Of a stretch of 64,000 nucleotides of DNA, positions 1-9,008 are shown piece after piece (positions within the stretch are counted from its first letter, which is position 1; every line of letters begins with the position of its first letter). The notes below the pieces were generated by a model. It did no database searches, was not told the origin of the DNA, and saw nothing but the letters and a program-made list of their open reading frames with translations. This DNA is from Schistocerca nitens (lineage: Eukaryota > Arthropoda > Insecta > Orthoptera > Acrididae), in NCBI RefSeq assembly GCF_023898315.1, contig NC_064621.1, forward strand, positions 134,476,521 through 134,540,520. Reading direction: 5' to 3'. The translations under genes were made by a program, and so were the position numbers.

Positions 1-157
1 CGTTTTATCGCCTGTTTTTCTTGTTTCTTTTCTTCTTCCGTTTTTAAAAAAGTCTGTAGGCTGTAGAGCAGCGTACTAAGCTGCTGCCAGCCCGCCCCCT
101 TCGGGGGGGGGGGGGGGGAATTGAAAATCAATAAAGAAAAAAACAAAAAAAAAAGAA
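1..157 (+). mobile_element. 3' end of a Jockey-like LINE, cut by the window edge
   Basis: These bases match, in the opposite orientation, the 3' end of the LINE at 38534-39730. Both carry a GCAGC/GCTGC stem, a C-run/TTCG/G-run hairpin (G run 103-118 here), the polyadenylation-like word AATAAAG and an A-rich tail that ends near 155. No coding part is inside the window. The shared 3' end followed by an A tail is the usual mark of target-primed reverse transcription. Confidence 0.75.
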
Positions 158-528
158 GCTCAGCCAGCGAGTCTAATCGTTGCGTGAGTCTTGACACATC
201 GACTGGACAACAGACAGCGTGTTTACCGTTTTTTGTTTTCGTTACTAGTGGACGTCTTGGATTCGTTTGGTTGTCTCTTGTCACTCCGTTGCTTCTTGCA
301 AGGTATCTCTCTATCGTCCGTCGTTGTTTCGTGTCCGTTCGTTCGTTCGTTTGTTTGTTCGCGGGCCGCTCTCTGTTTGGTCCCGCCGCACTTTCTCGAC
401 CACCCCGCCCAGGTTACAACATGGAATTTAGTTACACCATGTGTAGGCTAATAAGTAGACAAAATGATACGAGAGGTGACACTTGCGGAATTTAGATTGT
501 AATTCCCCAACAGAAATAGAAATTAATT
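158..528. other. No gene seen; CGTT-rich low-complexity patch
   Basis: I recognise no coding sequence or RNA here. There is a short CGTT/GTTT microsatellite around 335-362. The short open frames have no family signature. Confidence 0.5.
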
Positions 529-540
529 TACTGTTGTTTG

Positions 541-774
541 AAACTCCCTGGCAGATTAACACTGTGTGCCGGACCGAGACTCGAACTCGAACTGGAAGAA
601 GTAAAGCTGTGAGGACGGGGCGTGAGTCGTGCTTGGGTAGCTCAGTTGGTCAGAGCATTTGCCCGCGAAAGGCAAGGTCCCGAGTTCGAGTCTCGGTCAG
701 GCACACAGTTTTAATCTGCCAGGAAGTTTCATATCAGCGCACACTCAGCTGCAGAGTGAAAATCTCATTCTGGA
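541..774 (+). mobile_element. Palindromic tRNA-like element, short form, with 12-bp target duplication
   Basis: A 234-bp unit lies between perfect 12-bp direct repeats TACTGTTGTTTG at 529-540 and 775-786. The left part (about 547-592) is an inverted partial copy of the right part (about 679-722): both contain the tRNA T-arm block, and the junction forms a hairpin. The right part carries a complete tRNA-like stretch and then a tail ending in AATCTCATTCTGG. The same modules recur at 62889-63837, where they also sit between 12-bp duplications. Size and lack of coding make it non-autonomous. The mechanism that makes the 12-bp duplication is not visible from sequence. Confidence 0.8.
629..704 (+). 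tRNA. tRNA-like sequence inside a repeat (probably not a functional tRNA)
   Basis: The box A-like GTAGCTCAGTTGGTC and box B-like GAGTTCGAGTC are intact, and the T arm CCGAG/CTCGG pairs. The anticodon stem TTGCC/GGCAA encloses the seven-base loop CGCGAAA, which would put CGA (Ser) at 34-36 but with G instead of U at position 33. There is no long variable arm as a serine tRNA needs, and the acceptor stem pairs poorly. I read it as a Pol III promoter-bearing tRNA relic of the surrounding element. Confidence 0.35.
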
Positions 775-786
775 TACTGTTGTTTG

Positions 787-1499
787 GTTTAAGATAAGTA
801 GGCAGAGCCGTCGGAATCCCTGCAGTAAAACTACAGCACGCGCTGGTCGAGACGGTGGTAACGAATTGGCAGTGGCGCACCTAAGAACAAGCCACAGGCG
901 CTCGTTTGGTCGTGAAGAAGAAACTTCACTGAGATTCGGAAAATTAATATTATTAAGTTGATAGCTATGCACTGACCGCACAACCACAGCCCGTCTGGGG
1001 TGCGGTGACGGTCCTCAAAATAATAACAACGGCATCCGGAGAAGAAAGGTGCAGCGGAGCAGAACCCACACTGGCGGTGGCCGTGGGCAGCGGAACGGAA
1101 ACCATTTGCGTTTCACACGTGCTCGGCCAGTTCTCATCATAAAACGCAAATGGAAGCGCAGCAGCCGCAGACCTCTAGACTCCGGACGTGGTCTGCTCCC
1201 TGGTCACGATCCGTGCAGGAAGGTCCAGTTTTCGTCCTGGGCAATGACTTGCAGGTGTGAACTCTCACTGCCACGTCCAGAGTTGTGGCCGAACGAGAAG
1301 GCGCATTGGTAAGACACTGGAATCACATGCTTGAGGTCAGCGGTCCACGTACCCATCCGGCCATCCAGATTTGGTCTGTCATACCTCAGGTTTCCGCGGT
1401 GTGATTGGTTAATGATGGTTTTCTAGTTTGCAGCCGAGGTCTTGATTCAGTTTTACTGCGCTAACGATATTTCGGAGAGCGACTTACTTCTTCAGGTGC
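787..1499. other. No gene seen
   Basis: Mixed GC-moderate sequence without an identifiable domain, repeat boundary or RNA. Short open frames are present on both strands but show no family motif. Confidence 0.4.
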
Positions 1500-2205
1500 T
1501 GTGAGCTGTTTTACGATGCATAGGCCTGTTCGCTGTCTGGACTGCAATAATAGTGTGAAGTATTGTTGGAGTCTCCTATGGCCGAGACTGACTACGCTAA
1601 AACCCTTTGATGCAGTTCCACACTGCTGTCTAATGAACAAAGTACGAGCGTATGGTATATGCGATCAGCCGTGTCATTGGACCGAAGAGGCTACCGTGAT
1701 CAACGGAGAGAAATCTTCAGACGTAAAAGAAACTTCGGGCGTGCTCCAGCGCACTGTTATGGGACCATTATTTTTCACAATACGTACAAACGACCTAGTA
1801 GATATCGTCGAAAGTTTTAAGGGACTTTTCGCTGATAAAGTCACTACGCTAGAAATTTGTTAATGCAGGAAAACCTACAGAGAATCGGCGCTTGGTGCAG
1901 GAAGTGGCAGTTGATATTCAGAACAAACAAATGAAACTTACACTATGTGATAAAAACTATCCGGACACCTGGCTGAAAAGGACTTACAAGTTCGTGGCAC
2001 CCTCCATCGGTAATATTGGAATTCAATATTGTGTTGGTCCACCCTTCGCCTTGATGACAGCTTCCACTCTCGCAGGCATACCTTCAGTCAGGTGCTGGAA
2101 CGTTTCTTGGGGAATGGCAGCCCATTCTTCACGGAGTGCTGCACTGAGGAAAGGTATCGATGTCGGTCGGTGAGGCCTGGCATGAAGTCGGTGTTCCAAA
2201 ACATC

Positions 2206-2514
2206 TCAGAGGTGTTCTATAGAATTCAGTTCAGGACTTTGTGCAGGCCAGTCCATCACAGGGATGTTACTGTCGTACAACCACTCCGCTACAGGCCGTG
2301 CATTATGAACAGGAGCTCGATCGTGTTGAAAGATACAGTCGCCATCCCCAAACGGCTCTTCAACAGCGGGAAGCAAGAAGGTGCTTAAAACATCAATGTA
2401 AGCCTGTGCTGTGAAAGTGCCACGCAACACAACAAAGGAGCAAGACCCCTCCATGTAAACCACGACCACACCGTAACACCACCGCCTCCGAATTCTACTG
2501 TTGGCACTACACAC
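2206..2514 (-). pseudogene. Tc1-like transposase, C-terminal catalytic fragment
   Basis: This 102-residue open stretch contains IFQHDRAPVHNA (second catalytic D) and SPELNSIEHL (catalytic E), with 34 residues between D and E, the DD34E spacing of Tc1-type DDE transposases. The first catalytic D and the N-terminal helix-turn-helix are not in this frame. The family cuts and pastes DNA in the nucleus. Here only part of the catalytic domain survives and it ends at a stop just after the E. Confidence 0.75.
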
Positions 2515-2555
2515 GCTGGCAGTTGACGTTCACCGGGCATTCGCCATGCCTGCCA

Positions 2556-2757
2556 AAAAAAGGTTCAAATGTGTGTGAAATCTTATGGGACTTAACTGCT
2601 AAGGTCATCAGTCCCTAAGCTTACACACTACTTAACCTAAATTATCCTAAGGACAAACACACACACCCATGCCCGAGGGAGGACTCTAACCTCCGCCGGG
2701 ACCAGCCGCACAGTCCATGACTGCGGCGCCTGAGACCGCTCGGCTAATCCCGCGCTG
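2556..2757 (-). mobile_element. SINE family 2 (tRNA-headed), inserted in the Tc1-like element
   Basis: Read on the minus strand it has a tRNA-derived head (degenerate box B, GGTTAGAGTCC), the CCCTCGGGCATGGG linker, and a tail with GTCCTTAGG and AAGTCCCATAAG ending in TTTGAACC and an A/T-rich run. CCTGCC next to both edges suggests a partial target duplication. The tail is a diverged relative of the family 1 SINE tail. Confidence 0.75.
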
Positions 2758-3525
2758 CACACCCTGCCACCGGATCGCCCCATTGTGTACCATGACTCGT
2801 AACTCCACACAGCGTTTTCCCACTGTTCAATCGTCCAATTTTTACGCTCCTTACACCAAGCAAGACGTCGTTTGGCATTTACCAGCGTGATGTGTGGCTT
2901 ATAAGCAGCCTCTCGATCACGAAATACAAGTTATCTCACCTCCCGCCTAGCTGTCATAGTACTTACAGTGTATCCTGGATGCAGTTTGGAACTCCTGTGT
3001 GATGGTCTGGATAGATATCTGCCAATTACCCATTACGATCCTCTTCAACTGTCGCGCGGTCTGTCTCAGTCAAAAGACAACGTCGGCCTGCCTGTACGCT
3101 TATGTGCTGTACGTGTCCCTTCACGTTTCCACTTCACTATCACATCGGAAACAGTAGGCCTAGGAATGTGGAAATCTCGCGTACAGACGTATGACACAAG
3201 TGACACCCAATCACCTGACCACGTTCGAAGTCCGTGAGCTCCTCGGAGCGCCCCATTCTGCTCTTTCGCGATGTCTAGTGACTACTGAGGTCGCTGATAT
3301 GGAGTACCTGGCAGTAAATGGCAGCACAATGTACCTAATATGAAATCGTATGTTTTTGTGGGTGTCCGGAACTTTTGATCACGCAGTGTATGTCGAAATC
3401 ATAGACTGAAAGATCTTGTATTGTATGATTACACGATTTTAGAATAGTCACTGGAAGGAGTTACTTACATAAAATATCTAGGAGTGTACGTGCAGAACAC
3501 TTTAAACTGGAACGACCACATAAAA

Positions 3526-3726
3526 ACTGGCCGGGATGGCCGATCGGTTCTGGCCACTACAGTCTAGAACCAGGCGACTACTACGGTCGCAAGTTCGAAT
3601 CCTGCCTCGGGCATGGAAGTGTGTCATGTCCTTAGATTAGTTAGGTTTAAGTAGTTCTAAGTTCTAGGGGACTGATGACCTCAGAAGTTAAGTCCCATAG
3701 TGCTCAGAGCCATTTGAACCATTTTT
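3526..3726 (+). mobile_element. SINE family 1 (class II tRNA-headed)
   Basis: Head GGCCGATCGGTTCTGG with box B GTTCGAATCCTGC, then the standard tail ending CAGAGCCATTTGAACC. It sits between AACGACCACATAAAA (from 3511) and AACGACATAAAA (from 3727), a target duplication with a small deletion, and splits the LINE reverse transcriptase frame. Confidence 0.85.
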
Positions 3727-4078
3727 AACGACATAAAACTGATAGCGGGTAAGGCAGACGCCGGACTGAGATTCATTGCATGAATCCACAGGAATAAATT
3801 TAGTCCATCAACGAAGGAAGTAACTTACAAAACACTCGTCCGACCTTATTTCTTTCCTTGAAGACTCAGCCAATATAGTGTTTTCTCCCACGAATCTCTC
3901 GCGCAAAGACCACGAAGATTAAATCAAAGAGACTCGAGCCCACATAGACACTTACCAACAATTGTTGTTCCCACGGACCATTCGCGACTGGAACAGAAAC
4001 AGGGTGAAGTGACATTGGTGCAGAAAGTACCCTCCGCCACACACCGTGAGGTGGCTTGCGGAATTGAGAGGTAGATGT

Positions 4079-4619
4079 AGCGATGCTAGTTTGTCAGTTA
4101 TTCAGTGAAATACACATTCTCTTCGCGCTGTTCCATTGTGACGGGTGAGATGGCGGGCAAGCACCGTCTTAATAAATGAGTGCTGGGTCCCAAGCGTTCC
4201 TTAAATTGAAACTTCCGTGGTGGTTTATTACGTTTCTAGTCGGTCTTGGCGGTCTATTGATAAGGCACGTATCTGGAAATCGTCAAGTCGCGGGATCAGA
4301 TACCGGGCGGACCACCGAATGCAGTACACATCCGTTTTTTAGCAAACCTAGATCATCTTTAATATTAGAAAGAATTTTTGCGTTTGTTGACGAGAGCAAA
4401 ATATACTGGATACCGTATTTCTGTAAGAGTCTATCGTTCTCTCAATGTACTTGTTCATCGGTACTTCACATACCACCATGAAGTTGTGTACCTCTGACAC
4501 TTACATCATTTCCTGTTCCAGTTGTGAATTACCCGTGGGTAGAACGACTGTTGGTAAGCTTCCCTCTTAACTCCAGTCTCTTATTTCATTTTTACGGTCT
4601 TCCTGTGAGACATACGTAG
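4079..4619. other. No gene seen; weak tRNA-like stretch near 4236-4320
   Basis: No coding family is recognisable. Around 4236-4320 a tRNA-like pattern (CTATTGATAAGGCACG, then GCGGGATCAGATACCGGGC) could be the worn head of a SINE, but box B is not convincing. Confidence 0.3.
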
Positions 4620-4738
4620 GAGGAAACAATATGCTGAGGTGGCAAGCATCACCGGATACCTCCTAACATCGAGTCGGACCTCCTTTTGCTCGGCTTAATG
4701 TAGCAACTCGACGTGGCACTCAGCATGTCGTTGGAAGT
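4620..4738 (-). mobile_element. Tc1-like element (family S), 3' part, split from 14562-15760
   Basis: The sequence resembles the fragment at 61016-61175 (GCTGAGGTG, GTCGTTGGAAGT) and stops exactly at the AAGT that is duplicated across the LTR retrotransposon. The rest resumes at 14562. The LTR element therefore landed inside an older Tc1-like copy. Confidence 0.7.
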
Positions 4739-5491
4739 TGTAACCTCCCCACGGAAAATTTAAAAGGACAATACTTAATAGAAATGGAACCAAGTGTAAC
4801 CTCCCCACAGAAATTTTAAAAAGACTATAATTATTAGTAATGGAGCCACAGCTAAGTATAAACTCCCCACAAGAATATTAATGGCAAAGACAATTAAATG
4901 AAAGCTCGCTATCTGACTCAAGTACAAGTTCCCATTAAATAATGAACGCTAATCCCATAATAATGAAACTGTAATGATAACCTAAACTCAATTCAACCGA
5001 AAAGTCGGTGTTTGCCCTGTGCGAAACGAGAATAAATTTCTTACCTTAGTGAAACTGCATGTCAAAATTCTGCTCTTATTGTTCTCTGGCGCTTGCATGA
5101 AAAGCATTGGAAGTACCTTTTAAAAATCTTTGCTAAAAGGAAATGGAAGGAAATTTGAATGATTGTCTCTAAAATTGCTTTTAACTCAAAATTATTATTG
5201 GGGGCGATTTTTGAAAGTTAAATTACAATGAGTGTTCGTTACATTATCTGATGAGCGCAAAGCTGCATGATTATTTATTTAAATAAATTATACCTCGTCC
5301 TGAATCTCGACCATTGCGATGCCGACGCCCGCCGACTGCTCTCCGCTACTGCTAGCAACCGACTCCTAGCACTACTGAGGACTGACTACTGCAGACTGAC
5401 TGACTGCTCGCTACTGCGAGTCGAGCGCAACTGCTCTGGTCAGAGATTCTACAATGTCTCAGCATCGCTGCCGCACAACATACGTGTTTCA
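4739..5491 (-). repeat. LTR (3' LTR in element orientation)
   Basis: 753 bp, TGTAAC at the left and TTTCA at the right as read on the plus strand. The left 120 bp contain the word TGTAACCTCCCCAC twice (4739 and 4795) and a worn third copy near 4857, so the LTR terminus repeats itself internally. The right third is rich in ACTG/CTGC words. Confidence 0.93.
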
Positions 5492-5503
5492 TAACCCTCC
5501 ACT
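5492..5503 (-). other. Polypurine tract next to the 3' LTR
   Basis: On the minus strand the bases before the LTR read AGTGGAGGGTTA, mostly purine, in the place where Ty3/Gypsy elements prime plus-strand DNA synthesis. Assigned by position and composition. Confidence 0.6.
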
Positions 5504-6478
5504 GGGGGGGCAAAAATTTGGCAGCGATGGTGAGTCATTTGGACTTGCCATCGTAACAAATTTTTCTTTTAATTAATTAACATTTACAAAATATTTAGAT
5601 GTATCACATGAATTAAATGTTGTGCGCATGCACCGATTACAAAACATTACAGACAAGACAAAATATAAGTACAAAACAAATCAGGAAAAATGTATATACA
5701 AATTATTTGACAGATAACAAAGTGTACACACACTGAAAAATTCTTTAGCAGTTTCATAACAGGCAAAAAAAAATCATGTTGACAAGTGTCATGAGTGCAC
5801 ATGCACTGCAGTGGAGAACATATCAGTAAAAGACGAAATGTATATACAAGAGTAACAAATGACATAAATCATAAAAGGTATACAGAATGAACACAAATCA
5901 TATCGAAAATTGAGAAGAGTGCACAGGCACTGTAGTTCAGTTGAAAACATATTCACATAAGTGCACATGCACTGAAAACTTTTGAACATTTTTATAACAA
6001 ATAAACGCAAGAGTAGAAAAAATCATCAAATCACAAAAAGTATATACAATATAGATGACAAGAGTGCACACATACTGCACTTCAAAACAAATCGAAAATG
6101 TCTTTAGTATTTTGACAACAATGGCAAAAATCATGTCGACAAGTGACACAAGTGTACTCGCACTAGAGTTCAACAAATCGAGAAAAAATGTATAGGCCAT
6201 GAACATAAATGGTGTTAGTAAAAAAATGATTTTCACTATTAGGATAGGAAAGGAAAGGATTGCATCATGGTTGTAGCACTTTAGTTTGCACATAGCTGCA
6301 CTGAAAGTCCATATCTTTCCACAGAATCACAACTAAGTGATACAATCTGCAGTTCCGTTCCCAGAAGTATTTATCAGCGTATCAAGACAGTGAAACGTCG
6401 TAGTAGTATTCCATACTATCATTTGGCAGTATACCAGGTACACCAAACAGTGGGACCAGAATAACGTCTTCATCGCTT

Positions 6479-6640
6479 ACGGTGGTGGACAGCATGTCGT
6501 GTCAACACCACGCTCTTAAGAGGCGGCACACAGTGCTCCATAACAAAGTCTTGATTAGTGATTACATAAGTAGTTTCTTCGCCTACAGTGGTGGACAGCA
6601 TGTCGTGTCAACACCACGCTTTTAAGAGGCGGCACACCAA
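6479..6640. repeat. Duplicated block of about 50 bp
   Basis: The block containing GTGGTGGACAGCATGTCG followed by AAGAGGCGGCACAC occurs at about 6480-6531 and again at about 6589-6634, with one internal change (CTCTTAAG versus CTTTTAAG). Confidence 0.8.
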
Positions 6641-7063
6641 CGTAGAATTAGTGCAAAAACCAAATATAGTGCTCCATGATAATGAGGATGGACAAGACAA
6701 ATGGATGTTACAATAATTTCAGGTAGTTAGGTCAGAAGGTGAAGGACATTAACTAACACACAAGTCTTGATTAGTGATTACATAAGTAGTTTGCGGTATC
6801 CATACTTAGTCATTGAACATTTCTGTACCATGAATGTAGTATTACAGAAAAATGTTCATTAATTAATTTAAAGACAAGAGTGGTAATCAATCGCCATCAA
6901 GTATTGAGTATTACAAAACATTTTTCCTCATTCAAATGACATATTTACAAGTAACTATGAACACTCAGTGGCCTAGCAACTTTCGATTAGTACAAAATAT
7001 TTATCATCATTCAGTATTAATATGGGAAGTCATCATTGAAAACACTAACAAAACGTTAAGTTA

Positions 7064-7450
7064 CATTAATTATGGGCACTCAGTGGCCAGCAAGTATTGA
7101 ATAGTATAAAACATTATTCATCATTCAGTATTCTTCATATCATTAAGAAATCATTATTAGAAAAATCAGTTAATTATAGTCATAGCATTAATAAGCATGG
7201 GCATAATAAGTAATTACATTAATTATGGGCACTCAGTGGCCAGCAAGTATTGAATAGTATAAAACATTAGTCATCATTCAGTATTATTCATATCATTAAG
7301 AAATCATTATTAAAAAAAATCAGTTAATTACAGTCATAGCATTAATAATCATGGGCATAATAAGTAATTACATTAATTATGGGCACTCAGTGGCCAGCAA
7401 GTATTGAATAGTATAAAACATTAGTAGCATTAATAAGCATGGGCATAATA
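7064..7450. repeat. Tandem repeat of 153-154 bp, about 2.5 copies
   Basis: CATTAATTATGGGCACTCAG begins at 7064, 7217 and 7371, followed each time by GGCCAGCAAGTATTGAATAG. A worn half-copy may precede it at 6955. It lies within the non-coding part of the LTR element. Confidence 0.85.
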
Positions 7451-9008
7451 AGTACTCTCATTACAATAGATAGTGGCAATTATGTTTTGGTATCATTAAG
7501 AAGTCATTATTCAAGTGACATACTATTCAGAGCTGATCAGTATTATTCAGAATTATCATAAACTAGTGACATTAAGTGGGACTGTTAATACATTTTGTTT
7601 TTTCTGCTAGCAATGCATTGCTTTGGGTAATTATAAGGGAAAGCAAGAAGAAATAAGAGAAAAAAATTGCTTCTAGGTTGTTCCTATAAATGAAAAGATT
7701 GTGTAACGTCATTCGTCATGAGTCAGCTGTAGCAAGTTTATCACATTTATAAATGATAGACACAAGTGGGTAAAAAAAAATGCAAGTACTAGAACAGGTA
7801 TAATAGGTAACAAGTTTAGTAAGTATCATAAAAAGCTTCTCCTGAAAGAAAAATACAAAATGGATTATTGAGCTGAAAGAAGAAACGCAGACTATGCTGA
7901 AAAGTAGTGAACTTCGAATTAACAGGTAGTGAAATGTGTATAAAAAATGTGTTCCATAGCTGTCCTTTCCAAAACCTTCAGTCATCCTACTACGCAATAT
8001 AACACCTGCTGTCAAAGTAAACTGCAACAAATACTTAAATAACTACATAGCATAAATACATAACTTCAACATTATCCTCATCTGTAAAGAAAAAACTTCA
8101 TTATTCATATCATCATAACTTCATCATTATCATCACCTGTAAACAAAAACTTCATTATTCATAGTACCATATTCTTCATCATTATTCTTCGTCAGCATTA
8201 ATTATCATCTGCAAAAATCACTTCATTATTCATCACATAACTATTCCTTATCCCTAGCATATTTCATCACTTAAAACTAAGATGTGTAGTTCTGTCTGAC
8301 AGCTTGCATCAATCGCCTTGTATTCTGAAAGAAAAAATTAGTTAAGACTGCTATTCTGCGATGTGTATAATATATTCTGGTTAATGCTTGTTAATTCTGA
8401 TCCATTTACTCGTCCTCATTAGCTTATTGCATCTTCTTTCGTTTATTCCATAGGTGAAATTCCCATTTCTGTTCAATTTATTTCCTTTAGGCATCATTTC
8501 TTTCTGAAATTGATGAACAAAGATTAATGTCTTGCATTTAAATCAGATACCCATTAAATAATGACTGGTTAATGGTGACAAAATTAAGCATACAGCATAA
8601 CATGACAGAAAAACGTAATATGTCAAAAGCATAGACAGTGTTCAAAGGCAAAAAATGTACAGAGAATATCACAATGCAGCAGCAAAAAAAAAAAATGTAA
8701 AACAGTCACGATGTTGAGATATCATAGGGCAAAAAGTCAAAGTCAAATGGTGTGTGTTATACCTTAACTAGTTCACTGTGCATACAAACAAAACATGAAA
8801 AACAATCATACATACAAAAAAAAAAAATGAAAAAATGTGCACGGTCTGATGTGTAACGACAAGAAAAGCGACCTGCTAACCTTACCTTGCCGGGCACTTA
8901 CCAAGAAAAAATACGATAATCATCAGTAATTAGTCATGTGAATATAATTGCATAAGTGGTCATAAAATGTGTAAACGGCCTTATAGCATGTTACATCGTA
9001 AAGTGGTT

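Larger units (their letters stand above)
1939..3390 (-). mobile_element. Tc1/mariner transposon, degenerate, TA target duplication
   Basis: Inverted ends TACACTATGTGATAAAAA (left) and the reverse complement of TTTTGATCACGCAGTGTA (right) are bounded by TA, the target of this superfamily. It sits inside the LINE, whose frame resumes on the far side. The minus strand encodes a DD34E-type transposase fragment. A SINE of the second family lies inside at about 2556-2757. Stops and frameshifts are frequent, so it is a fossil. Confidence 0.8.
1500..4078 (+). pseudogene. Decayed CR1/L2-like LINE reverse transcriptase and 3' end, twice interrupted
   Basis: Translation near 1590-1855 gives a damaged reverse transcriptase core: FDAVPHCCLMNKVRAYGI, then TSGVLQRTVMGPLFF and LFADKV, where the catalytic FADD has become FADK. 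The same blocks are better kept in the copy at 59431-60890. After insertion of a Tc1-like element at the TA at 1939 and a SINE at 3526, the frame continues as YLGVYVQNTLNW and ends in a 3' part (about 3980-4078) with GTAGATGTAG, shared by the copies at 52.9 and 60.9 kb. Frameshifts and stops make it inactive. The CR1/L2 assignment is by resemblance only. Confidence 0.7.
5504..9008 (-). other. Long non-coding internal region downstream of integrase
   Basis: About 3.5 kb of AT-rich sequence between the integrase stop and the polypurine tract. I see no envelope-like frame: the open stretches are below about 120 codons and have no signal peptide or cleavage motif that I can recognise. It contains repeated GTGCACATGCACTG-like words (5790-6180), a duplicated block near 6479-6640 and 153-bp tandem repeats at 7064-7450. 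Confidence 0.6.

Noticed and set aside
629-704. Functional tRNA-Ser gene
   Set aside because: The loop would give CGA but lacks U33, has no long variable arm, and is embedded with inverted partners inside a mobile repeat; the other three copies have the same defects.
4739-5491. Independent solo LTR
   Set aside because: The AAGT duplication, the matching LTR at 13805-14557 and the correct order of primer site and polypurine tract show it belongs to the complete element.
5647-6293. Envelope-like membrane protein in the LTR element
   Set aside because: The hydrophobic frames are short, overlapping and AT-driven; no signal peptide, cleavage site or cysteine pattern.
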